From: an uncultured Eubacteriales bacterium
Lineage (GTDB): Bacteria; Bacillota; Clostridia; Oscillospirales; CAG-272
NCBI GenBank assembly: GCA_934378145.1
Contig: CAKXXW010000003.1
Coordinates: forward strand, 1-64,000
DNA: 64,000 nucleotides
Direction: 5' to 3'
Shown here: positions 41,714 to 49,489 of the stretch, in pieces
Numbering within the stretch: the stretch's first letter is position 1
Layout: every line of letters begins with the position of its first letter
The notes under the pieces: model-generated
Told to the model about the DNA's origin: nothing
Databases searched by the model: none
What the model saw: only the letters and a program-made list of their open reading frames with translations
Translations under genes and position numbers: made by a program

Positions 41714-43165
41714 ATGAAAGACATAAGCAGAAACCTTACGATGCTCTTCGACTTTTATGAGCTTACGATGGGGAACGGGTATTTTGAGAAGGGAATGGGT
41801 GACAGGATAGTTTACTTTGACCTTTTCTACCGTGACAACCCCGATCACGGAGGCTACGCGATCGCCGCGGGACTTGAGCAGATCGTCGATTACATCAACA
41901 AGCTTCATTTCGACGACGACGATATTGAGTACCTCAGATCGAAGAAGCTCTTCTCGGAGAATTTTCTCGCATATCTGAAGACCTTCAGCTTTACGGGTGA
42001 CATCTGGGCTGTTCCCGAGGGCACCGTGGTCTTCCCGGGTGAACCTCTCATCACCGTCCGTGCAAGGGCGGTCGAGGCGCAGTTCATCGAGACCTATATG
42101 CTCTGTATGATAAATCATCAGTCGCTGATAGCGACGAAGGCTTCAAGGATAGTCCGTGCAGCCGACGGCAGACCGGTCAGTGAGTTCGGCTCGCGCCGTG
42201 CGCAGGGAGCCGATGCCGCGATCCTCGGCGCCCGTGCAGCTTATATCGGAGGCGCATCAAGCACCGCCTGCACGATAAGCGACGAAGCCTTCGGTGTTCC
42301 CGCGTCGGGAACCATGGCACATTCTTGGGTGCAGATGTTCGACAGCGAGTATGAGGCTTTCCGCACTTACTGCGAGGTATATCCCCACGCCGCGACTCTG
42401 CTCGTCGATACCTACAATGTCCTGAAATCGGGTATCCCGAACGCCATACGCGCCTTCAAGGATGTCCTTCTGCCGCAGGGCATCACGAAATGCGGGATAA
42501 GGATAGATTCGGGAGATGTGACCTACCTTACGAAAAAGGCGAGGCGTATGCTCGACGATGCGGGACTTTACGAGTGTAAGATCGTCATTTCCAACTCGCT
42601 TGACGAGTATCTTATCCGTGAGATGCTCCAGCAGGGCGCGCAGATAGACGCCTTCGGTGTCGGCGAACGCCTCATCACGGCGAAGAGCGACCCGGTCTTC
42701 GGTGCGGTCTACAAGCTGGCGGCTGTCGAGGACGAAAACGGCAATGTCATCCCGAAGATCAAGGTCAGCGAGAACCCCGGAAAGATAACTACTCCGCATT
42801 TCAAGAAGACATACAGGCTTTACAGCAACGAGAGCGCGAAGGCGGAGGCAGACCTTGTCTGCATCCACGACGAGCATATAGACATCACAAAGCCGCTCGA
42901 AATATTCGATCCCGAGTACACATGGAAGCGCCGCACGATGGAGGACTACACCGCGAACGAGCTGATGGTGCAGGTGTTCAGGGGCGGAAAGCAGATCTAC
43001 AAGCTCCCGCATCTTGACGAGATCCGCGACCGTTGCAAGGCTTCGCTCGGCAGTATATGGGAAGAGGTTCTCAGATTCGAGAACCCGCATAACTATTATG
43101 TCGACCTTTCGGAGAAGCTCTGGCAGCTCAAGCACGATATGATAAACGAATACAGGAACAAATAA
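41714..43165 (+). CDS. pncB: Nicotinate phosphoribosyltransferase
   Basis: NAD salvage: nicotinate plus PRPP (with ATP) to nicotinate mononucleotide. 483 aa of the long type. LLFDFYELTMGNGYF start, GSRRAQGADAAILGARAAYIGG, GTMAHSWVQMF, KCGIRIDSGDVTYLTKKAR and IDAFGVGERLITA identify the family. GAAAGGAGA precedes the ATG. Cotranscribed with the upstream secreted protein, a pairing with no obvious functional link. Confidence 0.95.
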   Translation: MKDISRNLTMLFDFYELTMGNGYFEKGMGDRIVYFDLFYRDNPDHGGYAIAAGLEQIVDYINKLHFDDDDIEYLRSKKLFSENFLAYLKTFSFTGDIWAVPEGTVVFPGEPLITVRARAVEAQFIETYMLCMINHQSLIATKASRIVRAADGRPVSEFGSRRAQGADAAILGARAAYIGGASSTACTISDEAFGVPASGTMAHSWVQMFDSEYEAFRTYCEVYPHAATLLVDTYNVLKSGIPNAIRAFKDVLLPQGITKCGIRIDSGDVTYLTKKARRMLDDAGLYECKIVISNSLDEYLIREMLQQGAQIDAFGVGERLITAKSDPVFGAVYKLAAVEDENGNVIPKIKVSENPGKITTPHFKKTYRLYSNESAKAEADLVCIHDEHIDITKPLEIFDPEYTWKRRTMEDYTANELMVQVFRGGKQIYKLPHLDEIRDRCKASLGSIWEEVLRFENPHNYYVDLSEKLWQLKHDMINEYRNK

Positions 43166-43168
43166 AAT

Positions 43169-43206
43169 AAGGGAGACGGCTTTCCGGAAGGAAAGCCGTC
43201 TCCCTT
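43169..43206. terminator. Bidirectional terminator between pncB and thrS
   Basis: 17-bp perfect stem (43169-43185/43190-43206) with GGAA loop; T-rich on the right, A-rich on the left. Confidence 0.88.
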
Positions 43207-43227
43207 AGTCTGTGATATTTTCTTTTA

Positions 43228-45135
43228 TTATTCCGCATCAAGGGCGCGGGTCTTTATCTGCTCCTCGATCATGGCAAGGAATTCTTCTTTCTTCATAGAT
43301 ACGAGCTGATTGCTGTCGCGGCGGCGGACCGAAACTGTGCCTTCCTCCTGCTCGCGGTCGCCTATGACGAGCATATAGGGTATCTTCATAAGCTGAGCCT
43401 CACGGACCTTGAAGCCGGTCTTTTCCTGACGCTTGTCCACCGTGCAGCGGATGCCCTTCGCCTTCATCTCGGCGATGAGCTGATCCGAGTAGTCGTTGTT
43501 GCGGTCGGTGATCGGAAGCACCCTTACCTGCTCGGGAGCGAGCCATGTCGGGAACTTGCCGGCGAAATGCTCGATGATGACACCGATGAAGCGCTCGACC
43601 GAGCCGAACACGACGCGGTGGATCATAACGGGGCAGTGCTTTTCACCGTCGGAGCCGGTGTATTCAAGGTTGAATCTTCCCGGGAGCTGATAGTCGAGCT
43701 GGATAGTGCCGCACTGCCATGTGCGTCCTATGCTGTCGCGGATGTGGAAGTCGAGCTTCGGACCGTAGAAGGCGCCGTCGCCTTCGTTGACGACATAGGT
43801 CTTACCTATGCTCGTGATAGCGTCGGCAAGGGCATCGGTCGCGACCTTCCAATCCTCCTCGGACCCTATGTGATCCTCGGGCATTGTCGAAAGCTCGATC
43901 TTGTAGGGCAGACCGAACTGCGAATAGACCTCGTCAAAGAGCTTGGTGATACGGATGACCTCGTCCTTTATCTGATCGGGAGCGAGGAGAATATGCGCAT
44001 CGTCCTGCGTGAAGCATCTCACACGGAAGAGGCCGTGAAGCGCGCCCGAAAGCTCGTGGCGATGCACTCTTCCGAGCTCGCCGTAGCGGAGCGGAAGCTC
44101 TTTGTAGGAGTGGGGCTTGAGCTGATAGACAAGGATGCTGCCGGGGCAGTTCATCGGCTTTATCGCGAAATCCTCGCCGTCGATGACGGTCGTGTACATA
44201 TTTTCCTTGTAGTGATCCCAGTGACCCGAGGTCTCCCAGAGCGTACGCTTCATGATCTGCGGCGTCGAGATCTCAAGGTATTCCCACTTGTTGTGTACCT
44301 CGTGCCAATAGTCGATCAGCGTATTGCGGAGAAGCATACCGTTCGGGAGGAAGAAGGGCATACCGGGAGCCTCGTCGCGCAGAGCAAAGAGTCCGAGTTC
44401 GGTACCGAGCTTCCTGTGGTCGCGCTTCTTAGCCTCTTCGAGCATATTGAGGTATTCGGTAAGCTCGGGCTTCGAGGGGAACGCGACGCCGTAGATACGG
44501 ACGAGCATCTTGTTCTTCGCGTCGCCCTCCCAATAGGCTCCGGTGCATTGAATGAGCTTGAATGCCTTCACGGCGCCGGTCGAGAAGAGGTGAGGTCCCG
44601 CGCAGAGGTCGGTGAACTCGCCCTGACGGTAGAAGGAGATCTCGTCTCCGTCGGGTATGCGGTCGATGAGAAGGACTTTGTACGGCTCGTTCTTTTCCTC
44701 CATGAGCTTCTTTGCCTCGTCCCTCGGAAGGGTGAAGCGCTCGATCTTGAGGTTCTCGTGGACTATCTTCTGCATTTCCTTCTCGATAGCGCCGAGATCG
44801 TCGTTTGAGAGGGGCTTGTCAAAGTCGATGTCGTAATAGAAGCCCGTTTCGATGGCGGGACCTATCGTCAGCTTTGCATCGGGGTAGAGGCGCTTGACCG
44901 CCTGCGCGAGGATGTGCGATGCAGTGTGACGGAAAACATGCTTTCCGCCCTCATCCTCGAAGGTGAGGAGCTTTACCTTGTCGCCCTCGGCAAGGGGCTG
45001 CGTAAGAGCGCAAAGGTTGCCGTTTACCTCTGCGGCGATGACCTGACGGCTGATAAGCTCAGCCTCACGCGCGGCGTCGTAAACGCTGGCGTTTTCTGTT
45101 ACATCGTAAGATGTACCGTTGATTATGACTTTCAT
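43228..45135 (-). CDS. thrS: Threonyl-tRNA synthetase
   Basis: 635 aa from the ATG at 45135 (CGGAGGTTACT upstream); a longer frame back to 45219 runs through the T-box terminator. Domains: TGS (residues 1-60), editing domain with HTASHILAQAV, class II core with TTVIDGEDFAIKPMNCPG and RHELSGALHGLFRVRCFTQDDAH, motif 3 VVFGSVERFIGVIIEH, and a C-terminal anticodon domain (PEQVRVLPI...). Normal length. Preceded by a T-box. Confidence 0.97.
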   Translation of the reverse strand: MKVIINGTSYDVTENASVYDAAREAELISRQVIAAEVNGNLCALTQPLAEGDKVKLLTFEDEGGKHVFRHTASHILAQAVKRLYPDAKLTIGPAIETGFYYDIDFDKPLSNDDLGAIEKEMQKIVHENLKIERFTLPRDEAKKLMEEKNEPYKVLLIDRIPDGDEISFYRQGEFTDLCAGPHLFSTGAVKAFKLIQCTGAYWEGDAKNKMLVRIYGVAFPSKPELTEYLNMLEEAKKRDHRKLGTELGLFALRDEAPGMPFFLPNGMLLRNTLIDYWHEVHNKWEYLEISTPQIMKRTLWETSGHWDHYKENMYTTVIDGEDFAIKPMNCPGSILVYQLKPHSYKELPLRYGELGRVHRHELSGALHGLFRVRCFTQDDAHILLAPDQIKDEVIRITKLFDEVYSQFGLPYKIELSTMPEDHIGSEEDWKVATDALADAITSIGKTYVVNEGDGAFYGPKLDFHIRDSIGRTWQCGTIQLDYQLPGRFNLEYTGSDGEKHCPVMIHRVVFGSVERFIGVIIEHFAGKFPTWLAPEQVRVLPITDRNNDYSDQLIAEMKAKGIRCTVDKRQEKTGFKVREAQLMKIPYMLVIGDREQEEGTVSVRRRDSNQLVSMKKEEFLAMIEEQIKTRALDAE

Positions 45136-45164
45136 AGTAACCTCCGTTACAATTATTTTTATAG

Positions 45165-45360
45165 AGAAGACACCCCGGACGCGGTCTGCCGCGTCCGGGG
45201 TGTCTGTATTAACAGGCACGGTTCCACCCGGTCGTTTAACTCATTGAAATATTCTCTGTGCCGCGCAGGCGGTACCTTTCCGCCGCCGCCGGGAGCTTTC
45301 ACCGACCGCTCTCTCTCTGAAGGCACATTGCGGAAAGACATATTCTGCGCAGAAAATTTA
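45165..45360 (-). promoter_or_regulatory. T-box leader of thrS
   Basis: Minus-strand T-box motif GGGTGGAACCGTG (45217-45229), followed by a 16-bp perfect terminator hairpin (45169-45184/45189-45204). Stem I lies just downstream of the mgsA stop; an ACC in GGUACCGCC fits a threonine specifier. About 195 nt, at the short end. I see no separate promoter between mgsA and this leader. Confidence 0.88.
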
Positions 45361-45363
45361 TGC

Positions 45364-45777
45364 TCAGTTGTTCCTGTTCTTGGGATTTACGATATTGCGC
45401 CAATCAAGGTCGCCGCGCTCAAGGGCGCAGATAAGCGCCTCAGCCGTAGCGATATTCGTCGCCGTAGGTACATTGTACATATCGCAGAGACGGAGAAGCT
45501 CATGTTCACCGTCATCGGGTACGGCGTTCGGACGCGTATCGCGGAAGTAGAGAAGGACATCTATCTCGTTGTAAGCGACCCTTGACGCGATCTGCTGTTC
45601 GCCGCCCTGCTCACCCGAGAGGAGGCGTTCGATCGTAAGTCCGGTAGCTTCGGAAATATATTTGGCTGTGATACTCGTGGCGCACAGGTTGTGTTTGCTG
45701 AGTATGCCGCAGTATGCGATGCAGAACTGCGTCATCAGCTCTTTTTTCATATCGTGTGCGATTATTGCTATTTCCAT
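45364..45777 (-). CDS. mgsA: Methylglyoxal synthase
   Basis: Converts dihydroxyacetone phosphate to methylglyoxal, a bypass of lower glycolysis. 137 aa with IAIIAHDMKKELM, ATSITAKYISEATGL, the phosphate-binding SGEQGGEQQIASRV, and LLRLCDMYNVPTATNIATAEAL. Conserved Asp in AHD and YFRD. GGAAGGGAG precedes the ATG. It has a consensus promoter (45808-45836) and its stop is followed directly by the thrS T-box. Confidence 0.93.
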   Translation of the reverse strand: MEIAIIAHDMKKELMTQFCIAYCGILSKHNLCATSITAKYISEATGLTIERLLSGEQGGEQQIASRVAYNEIDVLLYFRDTRPNAVPDDGEHELLRLCDMYNVPTATNIATAEALICALERGDLDWRNIVNPKNRNN

Positions 45778-45807
45778 TTCCGGCTCCCTTCCTGAAAACT
45801 TGATTAT

Positions 45808-45836
45808 ATTATAGCCGAAACCTTTGCGTTTGTCAA
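45808..45836 (-). promoter_or_regulatory. Consensus promoter of mgsA
   Basis: Minus strand: perfect TTGACA (45831-45836), 17 bp, perfect TATAAT (45808-45813). Confidence 0.88.
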
Positions 45837-45880
45837 CGGGATTCCGTGCAATAAATAAAATTTTATTCTTAAGGAAAATG

Positions 45881-45909
45881 TTGAAAATCCGCCCCGCTTA
45901 TTGTATAAT
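45881..45909 (+). promoter_or_regulatory. Promoter of glyA
   Basis: TTGAAA (45881-45886), 17 bp, TATAAT (45904-45909); AAAGGAGG follows before the ATG at 45939. No glycine riboswitch is present in the 30-nt leader. Confidence 0.8.
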
Positions 45910-45938
45910 ATTAAAAAGTACACTAAAGGAGGCTTATA

Positions 45939-47189
45939 ATGATAACAGATAACATTTACGAAATACTTGAGAGAGAAGACCCGGAGGTCGCCGCCGCCGT
46001 TGACGCGGAATACAGGCGGGAATGTGACGGGATAGAGCTTATAGCCTCCGAAAACTTTGTTTCCGAGGCAGTCATGGCTGCGGCGGGAAGTATTATGACA
46101 AACAAGTACGCCGAGGGCTATCCGGGGAAGAGATATTACGGAGGCTGTGCCTGCGTCGATGTTGTCGAGAACCTTGCGCGGGAGCGCGCCTGCCGACTCT
46201 TCGGAGCCGAACACGCGAATGTTCAGCCCCACAGCGGCTCGCAGGCGAACGCCGCGGCTTACTTTGCCCTTTGCGATCCCGGGGACACAATAATGGGAAT
46301 GTCACTTGCGCACGGAGGGCATCTCACGCACGGAAGCCCGGTGAACTTCTCGGGGCGGCTCTATAATTTTGTGTCCTACGGCATAACCGACCCCGACGGT
46401 ATGATAGATTACGACTCGCTTGAGAAGAGCGCAAGGGAGTGTCGCCCGAAACTCATCGTTGCCGGCGCCTCGGCTTACCCGAGGATCATAGATTTCGAGC
46501 GCATCTCGGCAATCGCAAAGAGCGTCGGGGCGTACTTTATGGTCGATATGGCGCACATTGCGGGGCTGGTTGCCGCGGGACTTCACCCGAGTCCGATACC
46601 CTATGCCGACATCGTCACGACGACGACTCACAAGACCCTTCGCGGTCCGCGCGGAGGCATGATACTCTGCCGTGAGGAATTTGCGAAGGCTGTCGACAAG
46701 TCGGTCTTCCCGGGGAATCAGGGCGGCCCGCTTATGCACATAATAGCGGCGAAGGCGGTGTGCTTCGGCGAGGCGCTGAAGCCCGGATTTGCCGATTATC
46801 AGAGAAGGATCGTCGAAAATTCAAAGGCATTTGCCGCGTCTCTCCTTGCCGAGGGCTTTGACCTTGTTACGGGCGGCACCGACAATCACCTTTGCCTGCT
46901 CGACCTCCGCTCTTTCGGGATAACGGGCAAGGAGTTCGAGAGCCGGCTTGACGCGATCCATATAACGGCGAATAAGAACGCGATACCGAACGATCCGCAG
47001 TCGCCGTTCATCACCTCGGGACTGCGCGTGGGGACGCCCGCCGTCACGACGAGGGGCTTCACGCCCGAGGATATGGCTCTTGTCGCAAGGCTTATGAGGC
47101 TCACGGCAGAGGCACCCGAGGAGAACGACGCCTTCTGCCGCGAAAAGGTCGCCGAGCTTTGCCGCAAGCACCCTCTTTATGACAGGTAA
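45939..47189 (+). CDS. glyA: Serine hydroxymethyltransferase
   Basis: Interconverts serine and glycine with tetrahydrofolate; the main source of one-carbon units. 416 aa: ELIASENFVSEAVMAAAGS, TNKYAEGYPGKRYYGGC, NVQPHSGSQANAAAYFA, VDMAHIAGLVAAGLHPSP, and the PLP lysine in TTTTHKTLRGPRGG. Monocistronic, followed by the repeat nest at 47225-47800. Confidence 0.97.
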   Translation: MITDNIYEILEREDPEVAAAVDAEYRRECDGIELIASENFVSEAVMAAAGSIMTNKYAEGYPGKRYYGGCACVDVVENLARERACRLFGAEHANVQPHSGSQANAAAYFALCDPGDTIMGMSLAHGGHLTHGSPVNFSGRLYNFVSYGITDPDGMIDYDSLEKSARECRPKLIVAGASAYPRIIDFERISAIAKSVGAYFMVDMAHIAGLVAAGLHPSPIPYADIVTTTTHKTLRGPRGGMILCREEFAKAVDKSVFPGNQGGPLMHIIAAKAVCFGEALKPGFADYQRRIVENSKAFAASLLAEGFDLVTGGTDNHLCLLDLRSFGITGKEFESRLDAIHITANKNAIPNDPQSPFITSGLRVGTPAVTTRGFTPEDMALVARLMRLTAEAPEENDAFCREKVAELCRKHPLYDR

Positions 47190-47224
47190 GGGCTGACAGC
47201 GGGGAAACGGGAGATACGAAGGAT

Positions 47225-47260
47225 GCGGGGGAAACTTTCTTGGAAGAAAGTTTCCCCCGC
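47225..47260. repeat. Palindromic repeat unit / hairpin after glyA
   Basis: 15-bp perfect stem, GCGGGGGAAACTTTC and complement (47225-47239/47246-47260), loop TTGGAA, followed by a second small palindrome CAAAGAACTTTG (47269-47280). No U-tract, so it looks more like a dispersed repeat than the glyA terminator, although it may stop or protect the mRNA. Confidence 0.6.
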
Positions 47261-47291
47261 GCCCTCTTCAAAGAACTTTGCCCAAGGGTTT

Positions 47292-47322
47292 GTAGGGGAG
47301 GATATTATCCTCCCGCCCGGCA
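47292..47322. repeat. GTAGGGG palindromic repeat, copy 1
   Basis: GTAGGGGAGGATATTATCCTCCCG-type unit; the inner GGGAGGATAATATCCTCCC core is self-complementary. It recurs inverted at 47690-47714, 400 bp away. Confidence 0.75.
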
Positions 47323-47439
47323 GTGTCGGGAGCCGACCCTCGCGGATTATATGCCGAATGACGAAATCTTCACCCGGAGATGATGCTTTACTAAGGGTAA
47401 GAAAAACCTCACTTCTATCGAATGATGACCACCTAAGCC

Positions 47440-47612
47440 GAGGCTCCCTCCGGGAGGGAGCTGGATTTCCGACCCGTAGGGGAGGAAAGACTGAAGGAGC
47501 CCGCGGTATAAAAATTTTATACAGGCAACCGGATTGTTTGCGATCGTAAATCGTTAGTGCCGCGGGCTCTTTCAGTCGCCTTCGGCGCCAGCTTCCTCCC
47601 GGAGGAAGCCTC
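47440..47612. mobile_element. 173-bp MITE-like element with nested inverted repeats
   Basis: Terminal inverted repeats of 25 bp (47440-47464 and 47588-47612, 2 mismatches), each itself palindromic (CTCCCTCCGGGAGGGAG), and inner inverted repeats of 18 bp (47479-47496 and 47560-47577, 1 mismatch). The centre contains the palindrome TATAAAAATTTTATA. No coding capacity. Non-autonomous, transposase-dependent or RNA-structured repeat; similar CTCCCTC...GAGGGAG elements are, from memory, common in gut Clostridia genomes. Confidence 0.65.
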
Positions 47613-47665
47613 TTGTCTGCATAAATCGTTCTTTCATTTATAGGGCGATGCTTTTAATTGAAACG

Positions 47666-47716
47666 GTAGGGGCGACCATTGGTCGCCTGCCGGGAGGATA
47701 ATATCCTCCCCTACGG
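47666..47716. repeat. GTAGGGG palindromic repeat, copy 2 (double unit)
   Basis: Two adjoining palindromes: GGCGACCATTGGTCGCC (47670-47686) and GGGAGGATAATATCCTCCC (47692-47710), framed by GTAGGGG on the left and CCCTAC on the right. Same module as copy 1, in inverse orientation. Confidence 0.7.
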
Positions 47717-47766
47717 GTATGCGGAAAGCGATCACAGGCGCACGCACAAAACGAATATGAAAATGC

Positions 47767-47799
47767 CGCCCCCCGCGAGGGAAATTCCTCGCGGGGGCG
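47767..47799 (-). terminator. Terminator of the pilin-like gene
   Basis: GC-rich hairpin (CGCCCCCCGCGAGG and complement with one bulge, loop GAAATT) followed on the minus strand by GGCATTTTCAT. Confidence 0.6.
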
Positions 47800-47854
47800 A
47801 ACACATATTATTATTTATTTTGATTCGTTGGCAATGTTACTATTCCGACGGCAA

Positions 47855-49210
47855 TTACCAAGATTTCGTCATTTTATCCGGAGTAAAGTCCTTATCGTCT
47901 ATCGCTTTCCAGTTTGTAACGGTTTTGTTCTCTTCGTCGGTAACAGTTGTCTTAGCTTTGTTGCTCTGATTTATACCGTAGAATCCGAATTTTGCGGTTG
48001 CCTGTCTGTACGAATTTTCATCCTTGACAACACACTGCATACCGTTGACTGTTTTAAGAGTGGCATCGGGGCTGATATGTGCCGAAGAATTATCGTTGAC
48101 TGTGATGTTTGAAAGCGTAATGCTGCTATTTTCAAGACTGGTATGATTGTCACTGCTACCTGTTACAACACCGAAAAGCAGTCCGCACTCGCCGCCCTTG
48201 GAATAAACATTTGAGTTTTCGACGGTTACATTGTTTATTTTGACATTATAATTATCTTTGGTTACATATCCGAACAGAAGACCTGTCTTATTGTCGCCGT
48301 ACACAGTGGAATTTTTGATCTTGACATTTGATATTTCGACATCGCCACTCACATGAGAAGCAAATATTGCACCTTGGGATTTTTCATATGTACCGACTAC
48401 CGCACTGTCGATTGTTAGGTCTTTTACGGTCAGATCTTTGACCCATCCGAACATCGCGGCACCGTAGTTGGTGCTTTCAGATCCGTCGGAACTAGTTCCG
48501 AATCCCGAATGATTATCCGATATATATAATCCGGTAATCGTATGATTATTTCCGTTGATTGTAACTTTAGGCGCATTGCCACTGTTGTTCTTATCAACAA
48601 AACATACATCCGCGCCGTTGAGGTTCATATCAGCGGTGATATTAATCGTGATGTTTTTGTCATTGAGTTCATTGGTAGTATACTGCATAAAATATTCCGC
48701 TATCTTTACAAGGTCGGCAGCGCTTTTTGCTTCGTATGTGTCATTGTCCTGCGGTGCATTGGCAGGTGTTTGGAATTTTGCCTTTGATGTATCAATCTTT
48801 CCGCTGAGGGAGAACCACTGGTTGCCGTTCGTGGTGTCATCGGATTTGGATGTGACATCCTTGTATTCATCGGGGTAAAGGACTTTGTTGTCCTTGTCGG
48901 TGTAAAGAACGCGGTTCAGCTTGCTGTCCCAGAAGAAATATCTGTCGGAGACGAGCGGACGGTAATCTTTTGCAGTCATGCCGCCGGCTTTCAGCGCGGC
49001 ATATACATCGGTGATGTCCTTGTTGCCCGTGACCTCGTTCACTGCGAGGAAGGTGTTCATTTCGCGGCACGCCTGAATGTCCGCGCTGGTGTTAGCTTTC
49101 TGAATGAGGCTCGCGAAGGTGGGGATAAGCACTGCCGCGAGTATGGCAATTATCGCAATCACGATGACCAGCTCGACGATAGTGAAACCCTTTTTGGTGC
49201 TTCTTTTCAT
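47855..49210 (-). CDS. Type IV pilin-like protein with beta-helix body
   Basis: 451 aa. N-terminus MKRSTKKG/FTIVELVIVIAIIAILAAVL is a complete prepilin signal: Gly -1, Phe +1, Glu +5, then the hydrophobic assembly helix. A short alpha region follows (to about residue 130), then a long Thr/Asn/Val-rich repetitive part (INNVTVENSNVYSKGGECG, VEISNVKIKNSTVYGDNKTG) like a right-handed beta-helix/GLUG repeat adhesin. AT content is visibly higher than in all neighbours, suggesting horizontal origin. No pilus assembly ATPase, prepilin peptidase or other pilin is in the window. AAAGGAG lies before the ATG. Confidence 0.8.
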   Translation of the reverse strand: MKRSTKKGFTIVELVIVIAIIAILAAVLIPTFASLIQKANTSADIQACREMNTFLAVNEVTGNKDITDVYAALKAGGMTAKDYRPLVSDRYFFWDSKLNRVLYTDKDNKVLYPDEYKDVTSKSDDTTNGNQWFSLSGKIDTSKAKFQTPANAPQDNDTYEAKSAADLVKIAEYFMQYTTNELNDKNITINITADMNLNGADVCFVDKNNSGNAPKVTINGNNHTITGLYISDNHSGFGTSSDGSESTNYGAAMFGWVKDLTVKDLTIDSAVVGTYEKSQGAIFASHVSGDVEISNVKIKNSTVYGDNKTGLLFGYVTKDNYNVKINNVTVENSNVYSKGGECGLLFGVVTGSSDNHTSLENSSITLSNITVNDNSSAHISPDATLKTVNGMQCVVKDENSYRQATAKFGFYGINQSNKAKTTVTDEENKTVTNWKAIDDKDFTPDKMTKSW

Positions 49211-49263
49211 GGTTTTTTCTCCTTTTTTGAATTGTTTTTCGCGGTAAGACGCGAATTTTTTTT

Positions 49264-49284
49264 CGCAGAGTTACCAACTCTACG
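49264..49284. promoter_or_regulatory. 21-bp near-palindrome upstream of the pilin-like gene
   Basis: CGCAGAGTTACCAACTCTACG, near-palindromic (9-bp arms, one mismatch), about 55 bp upstream of the pilin-like ATG. A 16-bp part (49270-49285) is repeated exactly, inverted, at 49411-49426. Confidence 0.55.
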
Positions 49285-49377
49285 AAGTCAAAAGGGCTTT
49301 TAAGACCATAAAAATGAAGCGTTCGTGGCGCTTGTTCACAAATGGATGGATAAACAAAATATTTTTTTGAAATTCTA

Positions 49378-49406
49378 TTGACATTGAAGGCAATATGTGG
49401 TATAAT
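49378..49406 (+). promoter_or_regulatory. Consensus promoter with no downstream gene
   Basis: Perfect TTGACA (49378-49383), 17 bp, perfect TATAAT (49401-49406), on the plus strand. Transcription would start at about 49413 and meet the terminator at 49434-49465. Confidence 0.8.
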
Positions 49407-49412
49407 CGTGTC

Positions 49413-49465
49413 GTAGAGTTGGTAACTTTACGAAAAAAACCTCGCAGGAATCTGCGAGGTTTTTT
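49413..49465 (+). ncRNA. Candidate ~53-nt RNA: one hairpin plus terminator
   Basis: Between the orphan consensus promoter and the terminator lies only GTAGAGTTGGTAACTTTAC, an 8-bp hairpin, and an A-rich linker. There is no RBS or ORF. The hairpin sequence is the inverted copy of the one in the pilin-like gene leader, so the two divergent transcripts carry the same 16-nt sequence. It could be a tiny regulatory RNA, a transcription-interference unit, or an operator-controlled attenuated promoter. Confidence 0.5.
49434..49465. terminator. Bidirectional terminator (radC and the orphan promoter)
   Basis: 14-bp perfect stem including A6/T6 (49434-49447/49452-49465), loop GAAT. Confidence 0.88.
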
Positions 49466-49489
49466 CATTATATTTATTTTTTTGCCGGT

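Noticed and set aside
45910..45938. Glycine riboswitch in front of glyA
   Set aside because: The leader is only about 30 nt; no room for the aptamer.
49211..49420. Cyclic-di-GMP riboswitch upstream of the pilin-like gene
   Set aside because: None of the GEMM-I/II conserved segments is present; only short hairpins and the 21-bp palindrome.
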